Assembly: GCA_013399895.1 (NCBI GenBank)
Contig: VXBA01002157.1
Coordinates: forward strand, 78,447 to 142,446
Reading direction: 5' to 3'
Length of the DNA stretch: 64,000 bases
Source of the DNA: Serilophus lunatus
Lineage: Eukaryota; Chordata; Aves; Passeriformes; Eurylaimidae
Shown: positions 1 through 13,666 of the stretch, piece after piece
Numbering within the stretch: the first letter of the stretch is position 1
Layout of the letters: every line of letters starts with the position of its first letter
The notes under the pieces: model-generated
The model's input: the letters and a program-made list of their open reading frames with translations, nothing else
What the model was told of the DNA's origin: nothing
Databases searched by the model: none
Program-made: the position numbers and the translations under genes

Positions 1-3000
1 AAACAGGGAGGACAAAAAAGATATGTTCAGAAAAACATAAAAAACAGATGCCTTAATGATATTTGCAGATAACAAGCTCTCAGGTAGTATAAATACAGGC
101 TGAGCAAGTGTAACCCATTTACAGCTTGCTTTAAAAAGGACAAACCATCCCCATTTCATCTCTTCATGTTAACACACCATAATAAAGGGACAGCCATGGA
201 AAGACTAAAGCAAACAACAAGGGACCTGGGCTGTATTAAAAACTTTCTCATATAATCCTGAGCAACTACTTTGCGCCTCAGCTTACACACATGTAAAACT
301 TGTGTATACTGCAATAGGCATCTGTAAGATGGGTTTAATTAAAATTTGGTGATTAAAGTACCATTTAGTGTATAACTTTGAGAAAAGTTAAGTAATTTTG
401 CCATTTATGGTTATCTGGTGCAACACTCCTCCCTAGAAACATGCTTTTTTTTGAAAGTACCTAGAGTATAGAAAGTATCCTATGCTTCTGAAATACAGAG
501 ACTCAAATCCACATGTTCAAATCCAGACTTTAAAATGCCACAAGCAACATCCCTAGACATTCTGAAATGCAGACCATCACGCTGCAAAGTCACCTCCTGC
601 TGAGAAAGAATGATCAGCAAGAGGATACAGGACACAACCTGTATGTGCTAACTCCCAACACAAGTCTCCAGAAAAGAACTTTGAATGTGCTTATTAATGA
701 AAGGTAGGTGTCTCAATAAATGGAGGTGTCACAAAAATCTGTAGCTAGTCTCAGATGAAGCAAATAAGAAACTGAAGGAGGAGAGCTAGCTTCTGTTTCC
801 CCAAGTAATTAAAATATTGCTTCATTTGCTTTGATTGTGAATTTTAATTTTGCGATACCTGATTTTCTTTGTTTGGCCTCATAATGGCTAGACAACAAAT
901 CTCTGCATGACTGTGCTGCAATTTTGTTTCTACCTCTCGACAATTAACCCTCTTTGATAGAGCATGTTTTAATACTACCTGTACATAAGTTGGGCTACCA
1001 ACCCATCAAGATCAGGTTTAATCTTAGCTTTTGATTATATTGCTTGTGAAAAGCAATAAACATGAAAAGGAAAGAACTTTCCTTTCCATGCATCAGCATA
1101 ACAGGAACGAGTCCCAGTCCCTGTTCCCAAAAGCAAGAACTTTGGGATACATGGAAAGTCCATGTAGTCTCCTTAATTAAATTCCTCCACTTCCGTAACT
1201 CTCTTGCCTTCCATTTTAGCACCTGTTGAGCAGAGAGAAGAAACACTGGAGGAAAGACTTCCTTGCAGAACATTTTTGTTTTATTCTTCATTAGCAAGTA
1301 GGCGACAGCCGTACATATCAACGTGGGTGAGCACATGGAGGTTTCATGGAAGACAGAGCGCCAGTGTTCATTCCCAGGAGACTCATCTTACTTACGTGAC
1401 ACCCACGTTCACACTGCAATCACAACTGCACCAGCTACAGTTGTCTTGGAGCCTCTGCTCTCAGAATGCTGGTTAAAGGTATCCTAAATCCCAATGCCAT
1501 CTCCCAATTATTCCAATTTCTCTGTCAGCAGACTCAAACTTGGGATCCTTTGTAGTAATAGAGAGCTTTACCAACAGCTTTACCACTAATCGCATCTGCC
1601 AAGAAAGTACTTTTCATCATGTGTTTTAAAATATATATTAAGTCTGATGTATTAGCCTGATCACTTATTCCTTATCAACTTCATATAACAACAGCACTAA
1701 AGAAGACCAGTGATACAGGAGCTTTTGATGTTTGTAACTTGCTTACAGGACCCAAATCTAAGAGACAGCATCACAGCACTGAGAAATGTCACATCAAGGT
1801 TTCCAGTAGCTTCAACATTTCCCATTTCATTAAATGGAAAAAGAGGTGGAGAAACAAGGAAACCGTGTTTCTGCTCCACTTGACAAATGCAAGAAACTGC
1901 GTATAGATCAAGTGACACAACCTCTCTGAATCTTGCTGAAACACACAAACAAAGCAAGATCAACCCAGGCAACTAGAATTTGCTGCCATGATTTAAGCAA
2001 ATGGTTTAAAAAAACCAGAATGTTTTGGATACCTTGGTTGAATGCTTCCGAATAATAAACAACTACACACAAGTGTACAGCGAACAGCAGGTTACAGAAT
2101 TCAGCACCTGTCTATCTACACCAGTGGTAATCAACAGATTAACTCTATATGACAATTTAGCTACAAGTCTCAGCCTGGAAGCACTTTCCTCCCCCTATAC
2201 CTAAATCACAAGCAGAAGGAGACTCTGCTTGTGCTTTAGGAAGGAGAAGGAGATCAGGGAGACAACTTTGCCAAATGAAAAGTACTAGCGTAAATGTGTT
2301 CCCATTTATGTAGGTAGAGGTTCTAGATTTGACTGAAATGGCAATGCTCTGTCTAGCCTTTTGTGTTTTAAAAAGATTTGTGTAAGCTTTTAAAGCCTCT
2401 CATTTCTTTTAAAGCAGGTTTCACTATCCCTGGAAATGTTTTCTGCTCTTAGCCTTTTTGCTATAAACATACTGACAACTTGCACATACACATATTCTGC
2501 TGAATCTAGGAAAATCACAGGGTTTATGCTTCACCTGCTAGCTCTGAAACAGCAACAGCTGCAGGTGATGCTCTGGCTTCTGCCAGTATTTGGTAGTAGT
2601 GTTCTAGTGTACAAGAGGGATGGCTGCTTCATCTAACAACATGCTGTCTAAGCTTTTACACTAGGCAAGGAGATCCCAAAATACAGGCCACTACATATAA
2701 ATTTCTTATTACCATCCATACAATACTGTTGAATCAATGGGATTTACATGGATTAGCAAAGGACAAAATTAGCCTATTTTAGTAATGGTAAAATGACATT
2801 AGTATTATAACCCATCTCACGCTCCCAAGACTAATTACTGCCCAACTCAATGTATCGGAAAGCTCTTTCTGCCTAACAGAGTCGTGTCAAATGAAAATAA
2901 AATAGTTGTTTTTTCCCCTTTTAGACATGATGTATTTTAAAACTGAAAGAATTAATTGCTACGCTGCTTGGTTAGGAACACCAGACTTTGAGGCTGCTGT

Positions 3001-6000
3001 CAACTCAATGAACCCTGAATTATGACATCACAGCTGCCACAATGTAATTCCTTTTGGAAGATGGAGCTCTCTTATACACCAGAGAGGTTGCTGTTCTCCC
3101 CCCAGCTGCTCCTGAGATTCTCACACATGAATAACAGCACCTGTATGGGAACATTCAGAGAAAATGTCACTGAGGTTTTGAAATGATAACCAGAAAATAC
3201 ACGGTGGTATTAGTTCTGCTAAACATTATAAAAACTTGAATTTTAGTTTTATTAGCTTCTGCAAGGCTGAATTTCCCAGAATGATGTAATTGTTACCTCA
3301 AAATCATCTGAAAATGTGGGTTTTTTTTTTGTTCTTACACAAAAGCTCTACATCTCCCCTCTGCTGAGCTACATATAGAATAGCTAATCTGACATCATCT
3401 CACACATTGGTTTCAAAGGGATATAAATATAAAATGGGCTGCCAGATACCTAGGACAATGCAGAGAAGTATGTTTTGCACAGGTAGGGGCACAACTGCTT
3501 TGGCATCATGTAAGGAATCACTAGTCACCAAAGGAGATGTGGCAGCTGCCCACCTGCATGCTGCTCCCACTGCAGGGCCATCACAAGCCAACTCAGCCCA
3601 GTCTAGCCTACAGCTAAAGCAGGTGAATCCATTTGTGGGTGCTGACAAACAAAGGAATTACTTGCTTTTAGTACATTGAAGACTGCTAAGGGCAATGAGT
3701 TCTTAGCACAAAGCCCACATGGACAATCATTCAGTGGTTGCCTCCCAAGTGCTGGTCTGGGAGCTGTATCTATAGCTGTGGCAAAGCCTAGGGCAGCTCA
3801 GGCTAAACGGGTTCCACTGTGGGTCCTCACATAGCTTCACAGTCCTAGGATGGGCAACTCTGATAGCATCTTGAGCTAAACTCCTGGTTGTCGTTAACCA
3901 AGGCTGATGAGTGTCCACCAGAAAGCAGTTTATTCTGGCTACTTTATTTTAACCTGCTTGCACCCATCACCGCCCTGACCTTTCGCAATTGCAGGGCTGG
4001 TTTACAGCCTCTGTCCTAAGAACTGCATCTCCACAGGACTGCATGTATGCACTACAATTGAAGTACTTTGGGACTGCTCAGAGTGAAATGCATAAAATGC
4101 TAATGTATTACTAGACTCCTACAATATTTTTAAATAGCATCTCCAGTATATAGAACTATTTTACAAGCAAGTCAGTATTCTATGACACCAAAGATTTTTA
4201 TTTTATCATTTAAAGTTTAAATATCAGAGAAAAGTGGGTGTTGATAGGATCTGCCAGCAGCACAAACAAAATGTACGATCCAGACTAGAAATTAAACAAT
4301 CTCCCCACAACAGGGAAAGTAAAGCAGCACAATGGAAAAAAAATCCACAATACACAGCACCTTAAAAGTATTGAACAAGCAAGTAAAATGAAGACTTCAA
4401 AGCACATTTGGACATGCGCTTCTTCAAGCAAATGTCAAAACCACTACCTTCTCTTCCCCTTCTCCTTGACAGATGGTTTGACTGGGCCTGAAGCCACACC
4501 ATCAAGCTGTGATCCTGGCAAAATCCACAAGGTAAATAAGGTTGGGCATAAAGTACAACTGGATGGGAGGCATGTGAGTGCTGAAGAATGAGATGCTGGT
4601 GATTCAGCCAGCACCACAAACTGCTCTAAAACAATGCTATAGCACAATGCCAAGAGTGCTCTAGAGGTAAACCCTACATAGCAAGGGCTGTATCCAGCTT
4701 CGTTTGAGGCTCTTGTGCGTTTAAAAAGTTAAAGACTTCAAATTTCCTAATTATATCTTAATTTTTCTCCAAGCAACTATAAAAAAAAACCCTCCAGCAA
4801 AATCCTCCGTTAACACTTATTGAATTTTGCTTTCTTCTATGCTGTGAGTGTGTCATGAAGATGCAAGAAAGTGCTACCACGTCCTTTTGCAAGACAGCAT
4901 GTATTTCATGGGTACCAAACCACCTATACCTGTGCTTTGTAAGAGCAGCTAATTCTCTCAGAGCTAAAAAGCACTGAGGAGATGACAAGTCACATTATTT
5001 GGGCAATTTCTTTTGTTTTAGCATTGTGTAGTGGAACCGTCTGCACAAGAATCAATCAATAATCAAAGCCTGCCACTGCCAAGATGACAAATCCCTCCAC
5101 TTCTGCAGGTTTAAATGTCAAATTCCTGGTGCCATTTGAATTCTGGTTTGCTTTTAACTTCAGATTAAAGCCAACATTGCTGGGAAGACAATGCTTTCCA
5201 CCCTCTGCCTTTCCCCATTCCTCACTGCTCTGAAATCATCTGTCCTGAATCCAGAAGTCTAAATGGAGTGTAGGATGAGTTCAAAACAGGGAAGGTCGAT
5301 GAGAGTCTACTGCCAATTCCACTCCACAGACACAGCTTGCTCCTACAGCTCCATTAGCTGCCTGCAATCAAGGGCAGATAACTCAGTCCCATTTGCTATC
5401 CAAGTTTAATAGGTTCAGCTAGTTAATGAGCAATAGCTAGATTGCATTCCAAGACTTCACATCATTCACAAAGCAGTTAAGTATACACTTCTTGGTCTCC
5501 TCCAGGAGCCCAAGAGGAGTGCCTTGTTCTACTAAGAAGTAACTGCAAGCCACAATTTTTGAAACTGAATAGTGTGACACAGTGGGGAAACTGTCAGAAT
5601 ATTCACCTTCTCTAAGTATCACACTGAATACATCATTCCTTTTCCTCAAGCCACTGAAGGGCTCCCTTATCTGTAAACCCCTAGATTATACGTTGCTCTT
5701 CCCAGATGAAACCAAGAGCTGTAAGACACTGAGAAGCATCTCAGCGAGCTGCTGACAAGAAGGCTAAGGAGCCAGAGTTACTGAAACAGATCTTTAATTT
5801 GCAAGCCACTGCAAAGGCAGGGATACTTTTTACACATTCCCAGCAGAGAACGGCAAGCCACTCTGCAAACAACAAAACACTTTCACCCAGATTTACAAAG
5901 TTCAGAAGCTAAGTGACTTGAGCCCTTGGACATTCCTCACAAAAACAGGACTATGTCCCCAGAGAACAAAGCTACCTCCAAGGGTAGAACTGAGGGAAAA

Positions 6001-9000
6001 CCAAGCATTTATTTTTGTCTTACACATGCTCATTCACACCCCATGCTCCTGCACTACTTTATTTCCATTAACACATGTACCATTACTGTCGCAATGCCCC
6101 TTCCAAATGTTTGTGTCTTTTTAACCTCTCACTTCCAGGGCAAAGATCCTACCATTCCACAGAGACAACTTCTCTGCCAGTAAAAACGATCCTCAGCTTT
6201 AAATGGCTGATTCATAGCTGGACTAAAGCTGGACCCTCCACAGTCTCTGTAAGGACAACGTCTTACATCAGCAGGCTGCCTTTTCCAGGCTATCCAGCTG
6301 AACCCAAGGGAGAAAGGAGTCCTACTGGCAAGAACCTGTATTTTAAGATATTCTAATTCAAACTTAAATCAAATGTTAAGAACTATGACCACAGAGCTAG
6401 TGAGTAGACGGCAGCCACACTGAGAGAACAAGGAAAAAGAGATGTTGGTCATATATTCTTCTCTCTTCATCCCATGTACAGTCGCATATATGTGACTTAC
6501 AAACCCTTGAATACTTACTGGTTTATAACATCATTACTAAGGAGAAAAAAAACTAACACTCAAGGTCCCTTCAGAATCTATTTCTGTAAAACCATTAATC
6601 AAATAAATCTATTTTGAACAAAGTGATCTTTTAAATTTTTAAGAATCGGATTACATTTCTCTACATATACCCACTATCTAAACTAGAGGAGAGCTTAAGG
6701 AGAAATCAAAAGAAACATACTTCTTAATTACAAAAAAACCAATCACTAAACTTTAAAAGACTGTCACAACAACACTGGACTGGTCTTTTTACTTTAAATG
6801 CAAAACCTTTGTATGGAAAGGAAGCACAGCTGAAGGGTTATATAAGAGGTTTTTTTTCTATTATTCTCTATTTCCTTTCCACATGCCAGTCAAAACTATA
6901 AAATACTTGTGGGAGAAATGCAGAAGGCACAGTTTCACATTCCAAAAGATCTATTTCCATGTGCTGCATACAATCCAGGCGACCACCCAGGAAAGTTGGG
7001 CAAAAATGCTTCGGCCCACCAGTGCTGCAATTGCAGATTAACAGGCCTTCTCCACCAGGGCTTTGCCCTGTATTTTCTAAGAGAAGTAAGCACCAAACCT
7101 GACAAGCAGACAAGTCTGTAGTATCATCATCTATAAGCCTGCCCTGAAACAGTACTGAAGAGCAGACCCGCATTTTCTCCTCTTGAGAAGTGGTGCCAAG
7201 TGCTAAAATATTTTGAATAAACTACCCGCAAGAAAAAAAAAAAAGAAAAAAGGAGTAGATAACCGTAATATAGAAGTCTGCAATACTCTTTACTTCAAAA
7301 CCCTTCCATCTCTTATCTCTTTGCCTTCTACCTCATAGTTAGAGAAATGAGAGCGAAGATGGGCCATCTGTAGTCATGGCAAAGGGTGCGAGCAGCTGTT
7401 TTCTCTCTCCAACATCTGATGACAATGTTATTTTCTTTCATAGATCAATCACAGAAAGGTTTGGTAACTGTTTCAGAGTCACTGAAATTAATCAGACTGT
7501 CACAGGCCAAGCTGTTTGAGAAACTGCTGGCTGAAGCAACAGAAATAGGCATGACTTTCCTTCAACAAAGAAGGTAGCATTTGGTTTTAGTTAACTGACT
7601 AAAGGACAGTAAAACTCGGGCAAGTATTTATTTCTTGGTCTGGAGTGCCTTCGGCAAAAGAAGAGGGTGAGGCAGTGTAAGGTTTTTAGAAGAGAGGTAA
7701 GTGAACTCTGGTTTCACTTTTGAAGTAAGATAGCACAGAAAATCTTTGGTAGACATTATGATTTATAACAGGGATGTTCTGCGTGTTTGTGCAAAACCAA
7801 AAAAGGTCTAAAAGCTCTGAAGCTTTCCAAGATGATACTTCTTCTGTGACCTGCTGGCCATTACTTTCTGCCAGTTCAAGACAGTTAAGAATACGAAGAA
7901 GCAATGACCCACCAGCGAGATCGTTGCTTTGCAGAACGAGGCTTTCAGTTCAGCAGTGGGGACTGCTGACTGCATCCTGGGTGTCACTAAAGTGCACCCT
8001 TGGAGCTCTCCAGTGGGAACACCAAATAAATTTAACAAAAGTGACAAGCAGTAATGGAATTTTACGTAGTCTTGATCCAAACATACACTCAGTGGTGTTG
8101 CTGCTGGATAGTACTTCAGTGCAGGCTAACATGTGGACCTAACAACTGTGACCTTTTCTGGCTCACAGTTGCATCCCTCCATTCGGTGTGAAGGTTAACA
8201 TGAGGGGTGGGCAGTGAGAGATTCCCAGCTCCAGATTTGTATCAGCTCTGGGGAACACAACTGACCTTCAGATCATGGCTGAGCAAAAACACACGGAGGT
8301 CCACCTGAGGATGCTGCAGAGGCTTGTTGGATGTGTGGCAAGAAGCAAGAAAAACAATTAAGAGAAAAAACAGGATGACCTTGCAGTGTTTAGCTGGGAC
8401 TCTCAGGCAACGATTAGTGCTAAGGAATCTTGTAATTCTGCTTATATTCTTTCACCACAAGCAGGTGTTGGGAAGCCCAGGATGGGAGGGATATGCAGAT
8501 TAAAAAAGAAAGAGGAACTACTTTTTTTTTTTTTTGATGTGCGTAATCTATTCAGGTGAATCCTTTTTACTGACAGCCTCTCTTCCTGGAATCAGCACTG
8601 ATGCCCAAGTGTCACTCTGGGGTCCTCTGATAAAACTACAGCATACCTCAAATGTTCAGGTTATGTTGCCTGTTTGCAGTAGGAGGTTTTGATGGGAGCT
8701 CTGGGGGTATTAAGTAATTTTTAATAAAGACATTATTAAAACCTGGCTTTTTCAAATTTAGACTAATTTGGTCGAAGTTTTGTTATTTTCATACATTTCA
8801 TATATTTTATAGCAATGTGCTGTAATGTTCACCATCTGAAAAGTGAGACATAATGGCCAAATCTCCACTGACATCCATCTCATTTCTTCCCTTGGTCACC
8901 TGGCATACAACTGTGCACATGATTTTTCCACCAATGGATTTTGTACAGAGGAATGCTCTGACATGCAGATTTCCCTCCACCTGCTGCTGCTGCTTGTCCA

Positions 9001-9398
9001 GTGCCACAGCCACATCCCTCTTATTCCCTTCTCCTGCAACTCTTTGTTGCTGAATGTCAGGGTCATCAGTGTCACAGGCTGACATGATTAGTGTGACTGA
9101 CATTATACCACTGCTCTAAAGGAAACAGGTAGAGGGCAAAGGAAAAAAACCCAACACCCAAACCAAAACATGCAGCCATCTTAGGCAGAAGGGATCAGGC
9201 TCAAACTGATACTAGCAAACTTAGTTAAAGAGAAGGTCCTTGCACTGCGATAGACACACACAGCATTTCAATGAGCTCCCATGCTTGGAAAATCAGTACA
9301 CTTCTGCCTGCTCCAATGCATGTCCTGGAGTGCTCCAGATCTCAGAGATTAAAGGCAAAAATCAGAGCTTCAGGGGTGGGGGATGGGACAAAATGGTT
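1..9398. other. Unique noncoding DNA, no gene seen
   Basis: I see no coding exon, RNA gene or young transposon here. The longest frames are about 100-120 residues, overlap one another on opposite strands, and show no recognisable domain or consistent composition. The sequence is AT-rich, with short homopolymer runs such as a 14-base T run at 8522-8535 and an A-rich stretch near 7231-7251. It reads like intron or intergenic spacer. Confidence 0.7.
246..305 (+). repeat. Possible MIR SINE core fragment
   Basis: The order GAGCAACTACTT, GCGCCTCAGCTT and ATGTAAAAC follows the MIR core, in which a short GGGCAAGTCACTT-like block is followed by a GCCTCAGTTT-like block and then a CTGTAAAATG-like block. 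Spacing is approximately right but identity is weak. MIR relics are known in amniotes including birds. Chance similarity cannot be excluded by eye. Confidence 0.22.
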
Positions 9399-9456
9399 AA
9401 AAACAAACAAACAAACTCAAACAACCAAAAAACAACTACCAAAAAATCCAACCCAG
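9399..9456 (+). repeat. A/C-only low-complexity tract
   Basis: The tract is built from AAAC and CAAA words with almost no G or T on the plus strand, including three consecutive CAAA units. A shorter similar tract lies at 9142-9170. It belongs to a set of same-strand A/C tracts found through the window. Confidence 0.75.
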
Positions 9457-10939
9457 CATCAGACAGGAGATAAAGCCTGACCCGTGATTCAGCAGACTTG
9501 AATGCTCAGAAGCACAGCAGTCTGGGCATTACTGAAAGACAGCAGCAGTCCATTACATATATTGATTTGCAGCACTTTGTCAGCACTAATGATGTTACCT
9601 CATTAAAAGAGATAAATGCTCTACTGTTCTACCAAAAGCATCTGCTCCTTCCTTCTCCTTGCCTGTTCTCCAGAAGGACCCTCAGCAGCAGCACAGCAAA
9701 AACAAATCAAAATCCAGCATTAAACTTGCTTAGAGCCACTTGCTAAGTTTGTTTTCTTGCTGTTTTAATGATAATGTTTTTATGACCATTTTTTTCCTGA
9801 AGTGATTCTGTGTTTGGTACCACATACCTCTTCTCTCGACACTGAACTGGCACACCAAAGGAAAACAAAGCACTGTGAACCACCATGGCTCACTGGTTGT
9901 CAAAGGACTTTTAAGAAAATAAACTAATGTCTGCCTCAAATAATTCATTCAGTGTTAGGTAAAATGATACAGGCTGCAACTTCAATCACAGCAGGTGAAG
10001 TAAGTGCTAGGTGAGGAGGTGACAATAACTTCTGTCCATTAATACCCTACGATGTGTTGCCACACTCAGTACAACACTTTTCTTCCAAGATTCCTCAATA
10101 CATGCAAAGGTAGCAGTTTACCATAATTAATGTTTTATGCATTATTCCTTAGTGTATAGGGTCTCCAAAGTACACACTATTAAAGTCTATTAAACTCTCT
10201 ATTTAGCAGAATTACCAATATGCCTTTGGGGAAACTATTACAATGAAGCTGTACTGGTATTTAAATTCCAGTTGTTTAACAATCTTTTCCTAATCACCAA
10301 TCCAGGTATAAACATTAAAGTGCAGTCAGACTTCTTCCAGCACAGCATAAACCTGTCTATGAGCTGCTTATGGAAATTTATTTTAAAAAATGAGTATTTC
10401 AATTTGGCATGCTTTTCATAATTAGCCTCAGACAGCTACTGCTTTAAAATAATAGGGACTCCTTCCTGATCCTCTTCCCAAGTACAGCCCTCCACAGTTA
10501 AACCCGGCCACAGAACCAATTAACTATTTGCAACCATACAATTTCTATTTAAATATCAGTATCTGCAAGGTATCAGCCTATTCAAGAAAAATTTGGCCAA
10601 CAAGGTCCCATTTTTTTACAAATGGCTTTTCTATGAGAACGGACCTGTCCTGGGCACAAGGGATGGAGCATCCAAAAAGCTGCATAATCTCAGCTGTATG
10701 CTGAGATCCAGACACTCAACTATCTGAGTTGTATGTAAAGCAACAACAGAGCAGCTACTAGCTGTTGTTCGAACCCCTCAGACCATTTCCACTTTTAATT
10801 CTGTTCCAAATTTGTAAATGTGCGTCTGTACCTCCTGTGATAAGAATAAGTGTTTTTTTAATGGGAAGAGTCACATTTCTCAGGGAAAGAGGAAATAAAC
10901 TTCATCATACTAGAAATCACAGGATTCAGCTTCCTGAGG

Positions 10940-11035
10940 TGGAGTAGAAGAGATCTAAGTCTCAACCTTTCAGGTTTCCTCCATGACCTTCAATAAATCA
11001 CTGTCTTCCTGCCTCCATTTTTCATCAGCATGAAG
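10940..11035 (+). repeat. Possible MIR SINE fragment
   Basis: At 10982-11026 the order TGACCTT, AATAAATCACT, CTTCCTGCCTCC and TTTTTCATC parallels the MIR core, in which TGACCTTGGGCAAGTCACTT is followed by a CTCTGTGCCTCAGTTT-like block and then a CTCATCTG-like block. The resemblance is better than for the segment near base 250 but still diverged, and the flanks cannot be assigned. A MIR consensus alignment would decide. Confidence 0.35.
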
Positions 11036-13652
11036 TGCTCAGGTTTTATCTACGGGGTAGTCAGGCTAGAAATTACCCAAAGTGATGTCTTGTCCTTGCT
11101 ACTTCATAACACTGGCAGTTTTACAACTTCAACACCAGTTCAATTCTCAGCCACATTCAAAAAAGAAAACAACATTATTGTATTGAAAAAATGCTGACAA
11201 GAATCTTACAAAACCAGTGAGCACAGAAAACAGAATATAAGTAATGCAGTTGTTCAACAGGGTTTCACATCATATGAAATATGCCAGAATTCAAAGTTTA
11301 CATCTAAGTACACTGGAAACTAGTATGTATTCCAAAATTTCCTCTGACAAGTACGAATCAAATACTGTCTGTTCTTTTGGGCTATAGGGCAAACATGCAC
11401 AATGAAGTTGCTTCCAGCATGACCAAAAGTCATGGAAAAGAAGCACAGCAAACAAGTGGGCTGTTTTTAGCCGTACACCAGCTCCCTCTAACTCAATGGA
11501 CAAAAGTGCTTCCTTTCTGCATTTACAAACCCAGAGCCAAATCACCTCCTCTGTTTTACAAACACAATCTCATTGACTTTGCTCAAGTTACACATGCACC
11601 AGAGCAGATTTTGTCCTTGCATGCAATGGGAGACCAAATCTCCCACAAGTAAGAAAGGAAACAATCTGTTCACCTTAACTGAAGTGGAACGAGGGACACC
11701 CTTTTCAACTTTAAAAAGGAGACACATGTCTAAGAGACAAAGGGAAAACACCACTAATTTCACTTCTTCAGTTTGCCTTTCCATTAGGAAAGACTCTTGT
11801 ATGCTTTAAAAGGTTATGTTTTTCAGGCTTTTAAGGCTACTTTATGTGACTGTAAATCAGAAGTCCAAGAATATAAGTTATTGGCTTAGAGAAGTCTCCA
11901 GTGTCTACTTCACTATGCATTAAAAAAAGGATATTTCACTATCCTTTCCATCCTGTTTGACAGGGGTGGAGATAGATATCAAGGGTGTAGCTCTATTGCC
12001 TAAATTTGTCAGTCCTTTTTTCTTGTCACTTGCTTCTTTACCTCAACACTAATTTCATGATCATGAGGTGAGATGCTTCATCTGAGTAGCACAAAATCAA
12101 ACAACATCTTTGGTTTAGTTAGTTTGTTTTAATTAGTTGTTGGTTGGCTTCACCCCAAGCAGATTATGGTCAGCTTTGTAGGAACCAATGTTGGTGCAAG
12201 AAGGATTTGGAAAAGTCCTGGCCAAGGACAATGTGGGAAGAAAAAGAGGTTGAGCAGCCGTAACTTGGGACTGCCTTAGGCTGCCACAAAACCTCTAGTC
12301 TCTGACGCCTACCAGAAGACATGATAGGAACACACAACACAGCGCAGAACATGGTGCACTGCAACACATGTGTCAAATATTCCCATCTTGTTACGTTGTT
12401 GTGTTCATCACATCAGATGACAGACCTCATAAAAGCATTTGGCTTTTCTTTCAAGGTATGGGGTGTAGACCTTCATTTGTTAGTGCAGCACGTGGACCAG
12501 CAAACACTCCAATCAAGCTGTCTGTCACTTTGTCTCTCCTGCCACCTACTGTACTGAAAACCAAAACATGTGTCACCAACTCATGTGTGTTTCCACTTCT
12601 GTTTGGAAAAAAACAACTTTTTGTTCTTCTAGAAGTGCCACTGCATACATATGGGAACTCCTTGCTGTCACCTATGTTCCTACAGCAACGCTATCTAGTG
12701 TTTCCTTATGAATTCTAATGCAGAACTTTAAGCTCAAATCACTGATGCTTCAGGGTTACAATTAGCATTAAATACTAAAAATTCTCCAGAGTTTAGGGCA
12801 TGAACTCCTCTCCCCCTTTGCCCTGTGGAGGATTAATCGCAGAAGATTTAAACAGTGAGCAGGCCATGATGCCCCATAAACCTCAGTCCCTAAATTTGCT
12901 GTTACTTCCAACGACAACACTCACAAGGGGCAAAATCAGCAGAAAAGTAACTTCCCATTGAGCGTGTGACTTTCAGCCTGTGGGCAGGGGTGAAACTCTT
13001 GCTGCACTTGAGCTGTGTAACCAAATGAGTGTCATTCAAGAACAGATCTACCAGATGCAAAAGCCTGTTTTAGACCGTGGTTTACACATGTCCTTTTAAC
13101 CTCTCGCTCTCAAAACACACAGCTGAGCCAGTCTGGCAGTGCCACACACACCTTTGGCAGCACACTGCTACCCAGACGTCCTCCCCAGGAAGGACCCCAC
13201 TGGGTTCCCGCTGCCTACGACTTCACTGGCTGCAGAAGGGCTTTCACTGATGTCTGTGGTGAAGCAGTTCCTCCAAGGAGGAGAATTCTTTAATCACAAT
13301 CCTCTGGGTTCTGCCATCCATCCAGACACAGTTAACTACAGTGCATGGCATCGAGAAGGACAGCAACAAGTCTGAGCTGGTCCAGACTAGTCCAGGCCCA
13401 CCACAACAGCTTCAAACCCATTCACGGTACTATGTAGAAGCCAATAAGCAAACAACCTAAATCCAATTAGACAGATATCCCATACTAATTACTTATGTCA
13501 TCCTCCCAGAAGGCAGAACAAGTTTATTTTCCAGTATGTTGTTATTATTAATTTTGAGAAAGTATTCAAATAGAAAACACTAAGCTGAATTTTCTAAAAA
13601 AAAATCTTGTTATTTTCTAGTAAGGAGCTACTTTGAGGGTGCTGGTTTGTTT

Positions 13653-13666
13653 TCCCATATATGGGA
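13653..13666. promoter_or_regulatory. Consensus SRF CArG box in a 14-base palindrome
   Basis: TCCCATATATGGGA reads the same on both strands, and its centre CCATATATGG (13655-13664) is an exact match to the CC(A/T)6GG serum response factor site. Exact CArG boxes are uncommon but do occur by chance in 64 kb. Function would need conservation or binding data. Confidence 0.5.
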
